The notes beneath the pieces are model-generated. The model was not told the origin of the DNA, made no database searches, and was given only the letters and a program-made list of their open reading frames with translations. Source: JAEUJM01 sp041918615 (GTDB taxonomy: Bacteria > Actinomycetota > Acidimicrobiia > Acidimicrobiales > DATDAH01). From it: DNA of 64,000 bases. A program made the translations under genes and the position numbers. The stretch covers positions 24,780-88,779 of the forward strand of contig JAYRVH010000046.1 in assembly GCA_041918615.1 (NCBI GenBank). The letters run 5' to 3'. Shown here one piece after another: positions 42,469 through 55,785 of the stretch; the stretch's first letter is position 1; each line of letters begins with the position of its first letter.

Positions 42469-43238
42469 GACGACTCCATGGTGCCCGATCCCCCGGCACC
42501 GAGGGCCGCGTCGACCGCCTCGGCCAGATCGGCCGCGACGCGGTCCGGAGGCGGATCGACCGGCTGGTCTCCCGACCGGGTGACCCCACTCAGCACGAGC
42601 ACCCACTCGTAGCCGAGCGAGCGTGCGAAGCGGCCGTCGGTGTCGGGCCGGTCGCCCACGGCGACGCCATGTTCACCGAGGAGGGCCTTCACGTGGTCGA
42701 CCATGGGCGCGTAGGGCTTGCCTGCGACGACGGGGCGGACCCCCGATGCCGTGGCCACCGCGGCGAGGATCGCCCCGCCTCCGGGCACCGGGCCGTGCGG
42801 CGTCGGGTAGGTGGCGTCGTCGTTCGTTCCGAGGAGCCTGGCCCCACGCCGCACGGCCGCGGACGCCCGGTCGAGCTCGTCGAAGTCGAAGTCCCGATGG
42901 AACCCGACCACCACGACGTCGGCAGGACCGTCAGCCACCGGGATCGCGCCTCTGGCGACCACCGCCTCCTCCACCCCGGGGCCGGCGCAGACGAACACGC
43001 GCTCGCCGGGCGCGACCATTCCCGCCGCGACGACGGCGGAGGTGACGACGTCGCCCACCGCAGGAATGCCGTGACCGGCCAGCTTCGCCTCTTGACCACC
43101 AACGCTCACCGACGAGTTGTTCGTGACGAAGAGCACCCGCTGACCGGCCGCCCGTAGGCGAGCGACGGCCTCGGCCGCGCCGGAGATGGGCTGGTCGTCC
43201 AGCCACACCACGCCGTCGAGGTCGAGCACCCAGGCCAT
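42465..43238 (-). CDS. HAD-superfamily phosphatase, NagD-like (Rv1692-type)
   Basis: 257 residues. Motif I LDLDGVVWL with both Asp residues, motif II LFVTNNSS, a C2 cap and motif III/IV VVAGKPYAPM and VGDRPDTDGRFA. Position between the TPR gene and tlyA matches mycobacterial Rv1692, reported as a glycerol-3-phosphate phosphatase; the same activity is plausible here. The ATG is 27 bp from the divergent DUF1015 gene. Confidence 0.88.
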   Translation of the reverse strand: MAWVLDLDGVVWLDDQPISGAAEAVARLRAAGQRVLFVTNNSSVSVGGQEAKLAGHGIPAVGDVVTSAVVAAGMVAPGERVFVCAGPGVEEAVVARGAIPVADGPADVVVVGFHRDFDFDELDRASAAVRRGARLLGTNDDATYPTPHGPVPGGGAILAAVATASGVRPVVAGKPYAPMVDHVKALLGEHGVAVGDRPDTDGRFARSLGYEWVLVLSGVTRSGDQPVDPPPDRVAADLAEAVDAALGAGGSGTMESS

Positions 43239-43265
43239 GGCACACAGTCTGCTAGCAAGGGAGCC

Positions 43266-44459
43266 GTGCCAGCGTTCCATCCCTTCCACGGCGTCCGCTA
43301 CGACCCCGACCGCTTCGGTCCCGAGGCCGTCACGGCTCCCCCGTACGACGTCCTCGACGAGGACGACCGGGCGGCGTTGGTCGCGATCGATCCGCACAAC
43401 GCGGTGCGCATCGACCTGCCCCGTGAAGAGCAGGGCGTCGACCCCTACGTGGTCGCCGCCGCGCTGTGGGAGCAGTGGTTGGACGACGGTGTGTTGGTCA
43501 CCGACGACGAGCCGGGCTTCTACGTGTACCGCATGGGCTTCTTCGACGAGGCCGGCCGGCCGCACCAGACCACCGGCGTGATCGGCGCGCTGACCTTGAG
43601 CCCCCCGGGCGAGGGCGGCATCCTCCCCCACGAGCACACGACGCCGAAGGCCAAGAGCGACCGTCTCGAACTGCTGCGGGCAACCCGCGCCAACCTCTCC
43701 CCCATCTGGGGCCTCTCCCCCGCCCAGGGGCTCACGGCCCTCTGCGAACAGACCGAACCACCCGACTGGGCCTGGACCGACGACGAGGGCGTGCACCACC
43801 GCCTCTGGCAGGTGCGTCGGGCCGGGCTGCTCGACGCGATCTCCGAGGCAGTCGGCTCGCAGCCTGTCGTCATCGCCGACGGGCACCACCGCTACGAGAC
43901 GTCACTCGCCTACCGCGACGAACGGCGGGTCGAGTCCGGTACGGGCGGCGCCTACGACGCGACCCTTGCCTACGTGGTCGAGCTTGCGGCCGAGCAGCTG
44001 ACGGTGCTCCCCATCCACCGATTGCTCACCGGGCTCCCCGACGGCGTCGACCTCAGCACTGCGCTCGAGCCCTGGTTCGAGGTGTCGACCACCGACGCGT
44101 CCCCCGACGATCTCCCTGCCCGCATGGTCGATGAGGGGGCGCTCGCCCTGCTGACGCCGGGCGGCCGATGGCTCCTGCGCCCGCGCCCCGAGGCCATGGC
44201 CGGCGCGCGCGATCTCGACTCGAGTCGCCTCGACCTGGCCCTCTCGGGGCTTCCCGCCCACGACCTCTCGTACCAGCACGGTGTCGGCCAGGTGGTACGT
44301 GCGGTCGACGAGCGACGCGCCCAGGCGGGCGTGCTCCTGCGGCCCGCCACCGTCGACCAGATCACCGCCATCGCCCACGGTGGCGAGCGCATGCCGCCGA
44401 AGACCACCTTCTTCCACCCCAAGCCGAAGACCGGCATGGTGTTCCGCTCGCTCGACTGA
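43266..44459 (+). CDS. DUF1015-family protein
   Basis: 397 residues, the standard length. PFHGVRYDP at the start, VTAPPYDVL, LPHEHTTPKAKSDRLELLRA and VVIADGHHRYETSLAYR are the family signature; the ADGHHR motif suggests a nucleotide- or sugar-phosphate-related enzyme, but the function is unknown. It is the only plus-strand gene between the HAD gene and korB. Confidence 0.9.
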   Translation: MPAFHPFHGVRYDPDRFGPEAVTAPPYDVLDEDDRAALVAIDPHNAVRIDLPREEQGVDPYVVAAALWEQWLDDGVLVTDDEPGFYVYRMGFFDEAGRPHQTTGVIGALTLSPPGEGGILPHEHTTPKAKSDRLELLRATRANLSPIWGLSPAQGLTALCEQTEPPDWAWTDDEGVHHRLWQVRRAGLLDAISEAVGSQPVVIADGHHRYETSLAYRDERRVESGTGGAYDATLAYVVELAAEQLTVLPIHRLLTGLPDGVDLSTALEPWFEVSTTDASPDDLPARMVDEGALALLTPGGRWLLRPRPEAMAGARDLDSSRLDLALSGLPAHDLSYQHGVGQVVRAVDERRAQAGVLLRPATVDQITAIAHGGERMPPKTTFFHPKPKTGMVFRSLD

Positions 44460-44477
44460 GGTCGGGCTACCCGACCT
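44459..44477. terminator. Hairpin spanning the convergent stops of DUF1015 and korB
   Basis: AGGTCGGG-CTA-CCCGACCT is a perfect 8-bp stem with a 3-nt loop covering the end of both genes; the loop CTA is the korB stop on the other strand. There is no T-tract, so termination is inferred only from position. Confidence 0.45.
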
Positions 44478-45483
44478 GCCAGGTGGCGCCCGAGGCGAGC
44501 AGCTTCGCGAGGTCGCCAGGCCCCGTGCGCTCCTGAGCGGCGGCCAGTTGCTCCGACGCCCCCGTCACGTACTCGGGCCGCTCGACGGCGCGGAAGACCC
44601 CGATCGGCGTGGGCTCGTGCGGGCCGCGTGCGAGGCGGGACAGCGTGAAGGCCAGGCCGGGGTCGTCGCGGGCCTCGTCGTGGACCAGGACGGCGTCCTC
44701 GCCCACGTCCGCGACGGTCGCGATCGATGCGTGCCCCTGAGAGCCCAGGACCACTCCCAGCGAGCCATCGGGGCCGAAACGGACCGGTTTGCCGTGCTCG
44801 AGCGGGATCAGCATCGACTCGCGGTTCTCCTTGCCGGTGACATCGCTGAAGGCCCCGTCGTTGAACACGTTGCAGTTCTGGTAGATCTCGACGAACGAGC
44901 CCCCCTTGTGGGCGTGGGCCCGCCGGAAGACCTCGGTCATGTGCTGGCGATCCATGTCGTGGGTGCGGGCCACGAAGGTGGCTTCGGCCCCCAGGGCGAG
45001 GCTGAGCGGGTTGAAGGGCGGGTCGAGCGAACCGAACGGGGTGGACTTGGTGACCTTGCCCACCTCGCTCGTGGGCGAGTACTGACCCTTGGTGAGGCCG
45101 TAGATCTGGTTGTTGAACATCAAGATGGTGATGTTCACGTTGCGCCGGAGGGCGTGGATCAGGTGATTCCCGCCGATCGACAACGAGTCGCCGTCACCGG
45201 TGACCACCCACACGTCGAGGTCGGGTCGCGCCATGGCCAGCCCCGTGGCGATCGCCGGCGCCCGACCGTGGATGCTGTGCATGCCGTAGGTGTTCATGTA
45301 GTACGGAAAACGTGCGGCGCAGCCGATGCCCGAGACGAACACCGTGTTCTCACGCGCGACACCCAGGTCGGGCATGAGCATCTGGACGGCCATGAGGATC
45401 GAGTAGTCGCCGCAGCCGGGGCACCACCGCACCTCCTGGTCGCTCGTCCAGTCCTTCTTGGTCGTGACGGGTGCGGTGCTCAC
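44467..45483 (-). CDS. korB: 2-oxoacid:ferredoxin oxidoreductase, beta subunit
   Basis: 338 residues from GTG 45483, which overlaps the korA stop (GTGA). The thiamin diphosphate site is VTGDGDSLSIGG with NNQIYGLTKGQYSPTS; the WCPGCGDY start carries the conserved Cys residues. With KorA it oxidatively decarboxylates 2-oxoglutarate (or another 2-oxoacid) to the acyl-CoA, passing electrons to ferredoxin. Confidence 0.93.
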   Translation of the reverse strand: MSTAPVTTKKDWTSDQEVRWCPGCGDYSILMAVQMLMPDLGVARENTVFVSGIGCAARFPYYMNTYGMHSIHGRAPAIATGLAMARPDLDVWVVTGDGDSLSIGGNHLIHALRRNVNITILMFNNQIYGLTKGQYSPTSEVGKVTKSTPFGSLDPPFNPLSLALGAEATFVARTHDMDRQHMTEVFRRAHAHKGGSFVEIYQNCNVFNDGAFSDVTGKENRESMLIPLEHGKPVRFGPDGSLGVVLGSQGHASIATVADVGEDAVLVHDEARDDPGLAFTLSRLARGPHEPTPIGVFRAVERPEYVTGASEQLAAAQERTGPGDLAKLLASGATWQVG

Positions 45484-47357
45484 AGGGAGATCTCCTCGAC
45501 GATGGCCTGCTCGAGCTCGCCCGCGGTGAAGGGCTCGCCCCGGACCTTGGTGACCGAACGGGCGTCGACCAGGAATCGGCCGCGGACGAGCAGCGCGAGC
45601 TGCCCCAGGTTCATCTCCGGGATGATCACCCGTGGGTAGCGCGTGACGACGTCGCCCAGGTTGGACGGGAACGGGTTGAGATGGGTGAGGTGTGCCCGTG
45701 CGACCTTGCCGCCCCTGGCCCGCACGCGGTCGACGGCGCCGTCGATGGCACCCCAGGTCGAGCCCCAGCCCAGCACGAGCACCTCGGCGTCGTCCACGTC
45801 GCCCTCGACCTCGACCTCGGGGATGTCGGCGGCGATGCCGGCCACCTTGGCGGCCCGCAGCTCGACCATCCGCTCGTGGTTCGCGGGGTCGTACGAGATG
45901 TTGCCGCTCCCGTCCTCCTTCTCGATGCCGCCGAGGCGGTGCATCAGGCCCGGCGTGCCGGGCAGCGCCCACGCCCGAGCGAGGGTGTCAGGGTCGCGGA
46001 GGTAGGGCCAGAACTCGGGCTCACCGTCGTCGTCGACGTGATTGGGCTCGGTGGCGAAGGTGGTGCGCAGATCGGGCAGGGAAGCCACGTCGGGCAGGCG
46101 CCAGGGCTCGGAGCCGTTGGCCAGGTAGCCGTCCGACAGCAGGATCACCGGCGTGCGGTACTTGAGGGCGATCCGGGCCGCCTCGATGGCGGCGTCGAAG
46201 CAGTCCGCCGGGCTGTGCGCGGCGACGATCGGCAGGGGCGACTCGCCGTGACGCCCGAACATGGCCATGAGCAGGTCGGCGGCCTCGGTCTTGGTGGGAA
46301 GTCCCGTGGACGGGCCACCGCGCTGGATGTCGATGATCAGGAGGGGCAGCTCCATGCTGACGGCCAGGCCCATGGTCTCGGACTTGAGGGCGAGGCCGGG
46401 CCCGCTCGTGGTGGTACAGCCCAGGTGGCCCCCGAACGAAGCGCCGAGGGCGGCGCCGATACCGGCGATCTCGTCCTCGGCCTGGAGCGTCCGGATGCCG
46501 AAGTTCTTGTGCTTCGAGAGCTCGTGAAGGATGTCGGACGCCGGGGTGATCGGATAGGAGCCGAGGAAGAGCGGCAGCTCGGCCTGTCGACTTGCCGCGA
46601 TGAGGCCCCAGGCCAGGGCGGTGTTGCCGGTGATGCTCGTATAGGTGCCGGGATCGAGCCGGGCCGGCTTGATCTGGTAGGTGCTCTCGAACAGCTCGGC
46701 GGTCTCGCCGAAGGCATGACCGGCCTTGAAGGCGGCGCGGTTGGCCGCGATCACCTGCGGCTTGCCAGCGAACTTGTCATCGATCCAGTCGAGGGTGGGC
46801 TCGACCGGGCGGGTGTACATCCAGGAGATCACGCCCAGGGCGAAGAAGTTCTTGGACCGCTCGGCGTCGCGGGGCTTGACCCCGAGGTCGGCACAGGCCT
46901 GCTTGGTGAGGGTGGTCATCGGCACCTCGTAGACGGTGTAGCCCTTGAGGCTGTCGTCTTCGAGCGGGTTGGCCTCGTACCCGGCCTTGGCCAGGTTGCG
47001 GGCCTCGAAGGCATCGAGGTTGACGATCACCGTTCCGCCGGGCTCGAGATGGTGCAGATCGCTGCGCAGCGCCGCGGGGTTCATCGCGACGAGGACGCTC
47101 GGGGCGTCACCCGGCGTGGTGATCTCGTGGTCGGAGATGTGCACCTGGAACGCCGAGACCCCGGCCAGTGTGCCCGCAGGGGCCCGGATCTCGGCCGGGA
47201 ACTCGGGGAGCGTCGCCAGGTCGTTGCCGAACATCGCGCTGGCGCTGGTGAAACGGTCGCCCGTGAGCTGCATGCCGTCGCCCGAGTCGCCGGCGAACCG
47301 GATGATGACTCGGTCGAGTTCATGGTGCTTGTGGACGTGCTCGGCGGTGTCGGACAC
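45480..47357 (-). CDS. korA: 2-oxoacid:ferredoxin oxidoreductase, fused gamma-alpha subunit
   Basis: 625 residues from GTG 47357, preceded by AAGGGAG five bases upstream. The first 190 residues are the gamma domain (RFAGDSGDGMQLTGDRF); from about 220 is the alpha pyrimidine-binding domain (GNTALAWGLIAAS, YPITPASDILHELS, QAEDEIAGIGAALGASFGG). The C-terminal part has LGWGSTWGAI. This is the two-subunit Kor type known in actinobacteria and Thermoproteota. Confidence 0.93.
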   Translation of the reverse strand: MSDTAEHVHKHHELDRVIIRFAGDSGDGMQLTGDRFTSASAMFGNDLATLPEFPAEIRAPAGTLAGVSAFQVHISDHEITTPGDAPSVLVAMNPAALRSDLHHLEPGGTVIVNLDAFEARNLAKAGYEANPLEDDSLKGYTVYEVPMTTLTKQACADLGVKPRDAERSKNFFALGVISWMYTRPVEPTLDWIDDKFAGKPQVIAANRAAFKAGHAFGETAELFESTYQIKPARLDPGTYTSITGNTALAWGLIAASRQAELPLFLGSYPITPASDILHELSKHKNFGIRTLQAEDEIAGIGAALGASFGGHLGCTTTSGPGLALKSETMGLAVSMELPLLIIDIQRGGPSTGLPTKTEAADLLMAMFGRHGESPLPIVAAHSPADCFDAAIEAARIALKYRTPVILLSDGYLANGSEPWRLPDVASLPDLRTTFATEPNHVDDDGEPEFWPYLRDPDTLARAWALPGTPGLMHRLGGIEKEDGSGNISYDPANHERMVELRAAKVAGIAADIPEVEVEGDVDDAEVLVLGWGSTWGAIDGAVDRVRARGGKVARAHLTHLNPFPSNLGDVVTRYPRVIIPEMNLGQLALLVRGRFLVDARSVTKVRGEPFTAGELEQAIVEEISL

Positions 47358-47460
47358 CCGTGCTCCCTTGCTGGGGCCCGTGCCCCTGCGTGTGGTCGGT
47401 GGTTCCAGGGTAACGGGACCGCTACTCGGCCCCGTCCGGGCCAACACGGTCCTGGCGCGG

Positions 47461-48513
47461 CTAGGCGACCGTGATCGAGTCGTCCAGGTAGACGTCCTGG
47501 ATGGCGTTGAGGAGCTCGACGCCCTCGCTGGTCGGGCGCTGGAAGGCCTTCCGCCCGCTGATGAGGCCGAGGCCGCCCGCCCGCTTGTTGATGACGGCGG
47601 TGCGAACCGCCTCGGCGAGGTCGGTGGCACCCGAGGACGCCCCACCAGAGTTGATGAGGCCGATGCGTCCCATGTAGCAGTTCGCCACCTGCCAGCGGCA
47701 GAGGTCGATCGGGTGATCGGTGGTCAGGTGCTCGTAGACCAGCTTGGACGTCTTGCCGTAGTTGGACAGGGCGTTGTAGCCGCCGTTGTTCTCGGGGAGC
47801 TTCTGTTTGATGATGTCGGCCTCGATGGTGACACCCAGGTGGTTCGCCTGGCCCGTGAGGTCGGCCGCGGCGTGGTAGTCGACGCCGTCGATCTTGAAGC
47901 CCGGGTTGCGCAGGTAGCACCACAGCACCGTGAACATGCCGAGCTCGTGGGCGTGGGCGAAGGCCTCGCTCACCTCCTGGAGCTGGCGGGTGCTCTCGTC
48001 GGACCCGAAGTAGATCGTCGCGCCCACCCCGGCGGCGCCGAGGTCGAAGGCCTGATCGACGTTGCCGAACATGACCTGGTCGAACTTGTTGGGCAGGGTG
48101 AGCAGCTCGTTGTGGTTGAGCTTCACGATGAACGGGATCTTGTGGGCGTACTGGCGCGACACGGCGGCGAGCACGCCGAACGTGCTGGCCACGGCGTTGC
48201 AGCCACCCTCGATGGCGAGCTCGACGATGTTCTTCGGGTCGAAGTACCTCGGGTTGGGTGCGAACGATGCGGCCGCGGAGTGCTCGATGCCCTGGTCGAC
48301 CGGCAGGATCGACACGTGGCCGCTGCCGGCCAGACGCCCATGGGAATAGACCGACTGGAGGTTGCGTAGGACCTGGGGCGACCGGTCGGTGTGGGCCATG
48401 ACCCGGTCGATGAAGTCGGGCCCCGGAAGATTGAGGTCCTCCTTCGGGATGCCCTTCGACTCGTGGCCCAGCAGATCCTCGGCCTCGTCACCCAGCAAGC
48501 TCGTGATGTCCAT
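47461..48513 (-). CDS. Class I fructose-bisphosphate aldolase (DhnA/FbaB type)
   Basis: 350 residues from ATG 48513, preceded by GAGGAG. ILPVDQGIEHSAAASFAPNP, FIVKLNHNELL and the C-terminal GGLGLISGRKAFQRP are those of the archaeal-type class I aldolases, which form a Lys Schiff base and also occur in E. coli FbaB and some actinobacteria. It functions in glycolysis/gluconeogenesis and sits 103 bp upstream of korAB. Confidence 0.92.
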   Translation of the reverse strand: MDITSLLGDEAEDLLGHESKGIPKEDLNLPGPDFIDRVMAHTDRSPQVLRNLQSVYSHGRLAGSGHVSILPVDQGIEHSAAASFAPNPRYFDPKNIVELAIEGGCNAVASTFGVLAAVSRQYAHKIPFIVKLNHNELLTLPNKFDQVMFGNVDQAFDLGAAGVGATIYFGSDESTRQLQEVSEAFAHAHELGMFTVLWCYLRNPGFKIDGVDYHAAADLTGQANHLGVTIEADIIKQKLPENNGGYNALSNYGKTSKLVYEHLTTDHPIDLCRWQVANCYMGRIGLINSGGASSGATDLAEAVRTAVINKRAGGLGLISGRKAFQRPTSEGVELLNAIQDVYLDDSITVA

Positions 48514-48659
48514 CGTTCGATGCGCTCCTCGTCGTCCGTCGCCGGTCAGGGTATTCGCGGGAAGCCCCCGCTTCACATTGACCCTCGCGGATCATGGCTC
48601 GCCCGGCCAGGGCCGATGGTCCCTTCGGTTCCGGCGAGTTCGGTGTCAGAGGCTCCCCC

Positions 48660-48665
48660 TACGAT
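48660..48665 (+). promoter_or_regulatory. Possible -10 element of the SSB-like gene
   Basis: TACGAT about 98 bases before the ATG, in the 249-bp divergent gap between aldolase and SSB genes. No firm -35. Confidence 0.3.
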
Positions 48666-48762
48666 CGGACCTCGTTCCGCAGTGCACTTCCCCCCACGTC
48701 ACCGGGCGCGAACGCGCCCCATGCATTGGTGCCGCCGCGCACCAGACGAACAGGAGTGGAAG

Positions 48763-49131
48763 ATGAACATCACCATGCTTCGAGGCCGGCTGTCCCGCGC
48801 ACCCGAAGCGCGCGAGCTGCCGTCGGGCGACCGACTCGTCGCCTACGAGGTCACCGTGGTCAACCCGGGGCAGCGGGCCGACTCGGTGCCGGTGGTCTGG
48901 CACGACCCACCGGCGGCCGCGCTGAAGGTCGGCGCCGGAGACGACGTGGTGGTCGTCGGCCGGGTGCGGCGACGGTTCTTCCGCGCCGGCGGGCTCACAC
49001 AGAGCCGCACCGAGGTGGTGGCCGAGGCCGTCCTCAACGCGCGCCACGCCAAGCGATGCCGGGTCGTGATCGAGTCGGCGCTCACCCGTGCCGCCGGGCA
49101 CCTCGGGCCGACCGGTCGCGATCCGGCCTGA
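48763..49131 (+). CDS. Single-stranded DNA-binding protein paralogue
   Basis: 122 residues. The OB fold starts MNITMLRGRLSRAPEARELP and continues through VAYEVTVVNPG and GDDVVVVGRVRRRFFRAGG. It lacks the Gln/Gly linker and acidic DIPF-type tip of the housekeeping SSB, so it is probably a secondary SSB. A clear AGGAG ribosome binding site lies ten bases upstream, unlike the leaderless genes elsewhere in the window. Confidence 0.85.
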   Translation: MNITMLRGRLSRAPEARELPSGDRLVAYEVTVVNPGQRADSVPVVWHDPPAAALKVGAGDDVVVVGRVRRRFFRAGGLTQSRTEVVAEAVLNARHAKRCRVVIESALTRAAGHLGPTGRDPA

Positions 49132-49172
49132 CGCCCACTCGCGGCCGTCGAAGACCAGTCCAGGGCGCGGCG

Positions 49173-50264
49173 TCAGTTCAGGGCGCGCAGGCGGTCGCCC
49201 ACGTCGGCGAAGCCGGCGTCGGCGCGCTGGACCCGCCCGAAAAGCTCACGGGCCCGGGGCAAGTCGCCGGCCCGCTCGTGAAGGTCGGCCAGGGCGTACG
49301 CACGCCGCAGGTGGTGGTCCCGCGGGCCCTTGGGCAGGGTCCAGCGCTGCGCTCCGAGCAACGAAATCGCCTCGCGCAACTTCCCGCGGTCGGCCAGCGC
49401 ACCGGCGGTGACGATGCGTCCTTCGGTCACCAGCTCAGCGCTCGGCGACGCCTCTCGGAGCTCCTCCCACAGCTCATCGACCTGCCTCCACCGCGAAAGC
49501 GCCCGGTAGCAGTCGGCGAGCACCGGGTGCTGCTCGGTCGAACCGGACAGTTCGCGGAACGCCTCGAGCTCACGGACGGCCTGCTTCCAGCGACCCATGC
49601 GGTAGTAGCTCAGCCCGAGCAACTCGCGAACGGGCGCGGAGCCGGGTACCCGATCGGCGACGGGAACCAGCAGCCGCCGGGTGTCGCCGAACCGCTCACG
49701 CTGGAAGGCCCGGGCGGCCTCCTTCAGCACCTTGTCGAGCTTCTCGGCCTGCGGAGCACCCACCGACTTGGCCAGTTCGGCACGCTGATCGTCCATCGGT
49801 CCCGGCGCTCCTGGATCACGTGCCGGGCGCTGACCGCGCCGCACCGCGCCGGTCGCCTCGGCGCGAACGTCATCGACCTCGACCCACACCTCGGGCTCGA
49901 AGTCGGTGCCGAGGTCCTGGTCGCGCGCTTCCTGCACCGCTTTACGCCAGGCAATCGAGGCGGTGTCGCTGATGTCGTCTCGTGGGGCGATGCGCGCCGC
50001 GCCTTTCCGGGCGAGGCTGCCCCAACCCTTCCGGCGAAGGTCGACCGAACGGCCGTCGTCCTGCGAAGCAACCCCACCCCGCTTCGGCCCTCCGGGCCCC
50101 GAGCGCTTCGGCGCCCCGACCTTGCCGCGTGCGGGGGGCGCCGCTCGCGAGGGTCGTTTCGGACCCGCGCCTTTCGACGACCTGCCCTTCGACGACCCGC
50201 CTCTCGCGGACCCGCCGGACGACCCCGAACCGGCGCGCGAACGAGAATCGGAAGGCCCAGGCAT
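49173..50264 (-). CDS. TPR-repeat protein with basic low-complexity N-terminus
   Basis: 363 residues. The first 75 are Gly/Ser/Arg/Lys/Pro-rich and basic. From about 175 there are four to five TPR-like helical pairs (LLGLSYYRMGRWKQAVRELEAF cut here, LADCYRALSRWRQVDELWEEL, ALADLHERAGDLPRARELFG). It corresponds in position to Rv1691 of mycobacteria. It lies downstream of the rRNA terminator; partners are unknown. Confidence 0.85.
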   Translation of the reverse strand: MPGPSDSRSRAGSGSSGGSARGGSSKGRSSKGAGPKRPSRAAPPARGKVGAPKRSGPGGPKRGGVASQDDGRSVDLRRKGWGSLARKGAARIAPRDDISDTASIAWRKAVQEARDQDLGTDFEPEVWVEVDDVRAEATGAVRRGQRPARDPGAPGPMDDQRAELAKSVGAPQAEKLDKVLKEAARAFQRERFGDTRRLLVPVADRVPGSAPVRELLGLSYYRMGRWKQAVRELEAFRELSGSTEQHPVLADCYRALSRWRQVDELWEELREASPSAELVTEGRIVTAGALADRGKLREAISLLGAQRWTLPKGPRDHHLRRAYALADLHERAGDLPRARELFGRVQRADAGFADVGDRLRALN

Positions 50265-50306
50265 GTTGGCATCGTACCGGCGGCCACGCCCCGCATCGGC
50301 CGTGAC

Positions 50307-50335
50307 GCGAAAAGACCCCGCCGAAGCGGGGCCTT
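50307..50335 (-). terminator. Rho-independent terminator of the rRNA operon
   Basis: On the minus strand GGCCCCGC-TTCG-GCGGGGTC forms an 8-bp stem (one G-U) with a UUCG-type tetraloop, followed by TTTT. It lies about 10 bases past the 5S 3' end. Confidence 0.92.
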
Positions 50336-50344
50336 CTCTGAGAA

Positions 50345-50460
<116 letters not shown>

Positions 50461-50520
50461 AATCTGTTGTCAAAGGTGAGCCGCACACCTCTCGGCGGCG
50501 CTCTGCCCCTTGCAGAACTT

Positions 50521-50539
50521 CATAGCGAGCACGAACATC
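50521..50539 (-). other. 3' half of the 23S processing (RNase III) stem
   Basis: The 19 bases pair completely (one G-U) with 53621-53639 on the other side of 23S. Confidence 0.85.
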
Positions 50540-50549
50540 ATCGTAAATC

Positions 50550-53610
<3,061 letters not shown>

Positions 53611-53620
53611 GAAGAACAAA

Positions 53621-53639
53621 GATGCTCGTGCTCGCTATG
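53621..53639 (-). other. 5' half of the 23S processing stem
   Basis: Pairs with 50521-50539. It is followed on the transcript by the 23S 5' end. Confidence 0.85.
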
Positions 53640-53642
53640 TAA

Positions 53643-53652
53643 TTCTCAAGGG
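53643..53652 (-). promoter_or_regulatory. Spacer boxA-like antitermination element
   Basis: CCCTTGAGAA on the minus strand, just 5' of the 23S processing stem, resembles actinobacterial spacer boxA (TTGAGAA). Confidence 0.5.
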
Positions 53653-53670
53653 ACGCAGTGGGAACACGAC

Positions 53671-53697
53671 GATGCCTCGGCACGAGGCCGAGGCATC
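53671..53697 (-). other. Hairpin in the 16S-23S spacer
   Basis: GATGCCTCGG and CCGAGGCATC form a perfect 10-bp stem with a 7-nt loop. The 240-bp spacer contains no tRNA gene. Confidence 0.8.
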
Positions 53698-53700
53698 GAG

Positions 53701-53729
53701 GGCACTCCCTCAAAACGGAATAGAAGACG
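53701..53729 (-). other. 3' half of the 16S processing (RNase III) stem
   Basis: 29 bases that pair with 55600-55628 with a single mismatch and three or four G-U pairs, flanking 16S. Confidence 0.88.
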
Positions 53730-53846
53730 ACGCTCTGTCCACCGGTCGGCCCAGGAGAAGTACATCTACCACCGGGCCGGCGGCTTCGAGAACGAGTAGC
53801 TAGTGCATCAACTGGGAGTAGCTCCTCCGAAGAGGAACATTGGACT

Positions 53847-55379
<1,533 letters not shown>

Positions 55380-55756
55380 GATCGGTGACTCGCCACTTCG
55401 GCATTGCTGCCTTGGTGGTTCGTCGTTGATCGGAGAGCCGACGTCGGGGCTGGCTGCCCCTCGTGTCGACTGGCACCAGAACAGACTGACTTACTTTGTC
55501 CGTTATTAGGTGCTTGTGTTTTTGTATGAACGGTCGCGTCGACCGGCCGAGTTCGGAATGAACCCAGCGTCGCGGCGCGATCGCCCGCACTAGCTTTTTC
55601 GTCCTCTATTCCGTTTTCAAGGAGCGCCGAGCACGCGGTGACAACCGCTTGCCTGCTCATGGGCACTCGGCCACCTGATCCTGCTGGGTGAGCCGTTGGT
55701 GCCGCTGGTCGCTCGGGGCCGCTCACATTCGCGAGTGCTGCCCGGGGCGAAGGGCA
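55380..55756 (-). other. rRNA operon leader
   Basis: About 380 bases between promoter and 16S, without a supportable gene. It holds the 5' processing stem and a boxA-like CTCCTTGAAAACGG (55611-55624). Confidence 0.75.
55600..55628 (-). other. 5' half of the 16S processing stem, including boxA-like sequence
   Basis: Complementary over 29 positions (28 paired) to 53701-53729, which would loop out pre-16S. The CCTTGAAAACGGAAT part resembles bacterial rrn boxA. Confidence 0.88.
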
Positions 55757-55785
55757 ACAATACCGGCGGCAACCTGAGACGTCAA
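55757..55785 (-). promoter_or_regulatory. Promoter of the rRNA operon, overlapping the tyrS stop
   Basis: On the minus strand TTGACG (55780-55785), a 17-bp spacer and TATTGT (55757-55762). The TGA of tyrS (55782-55784) is part of the -35 hexamer. Confidence 0.8.
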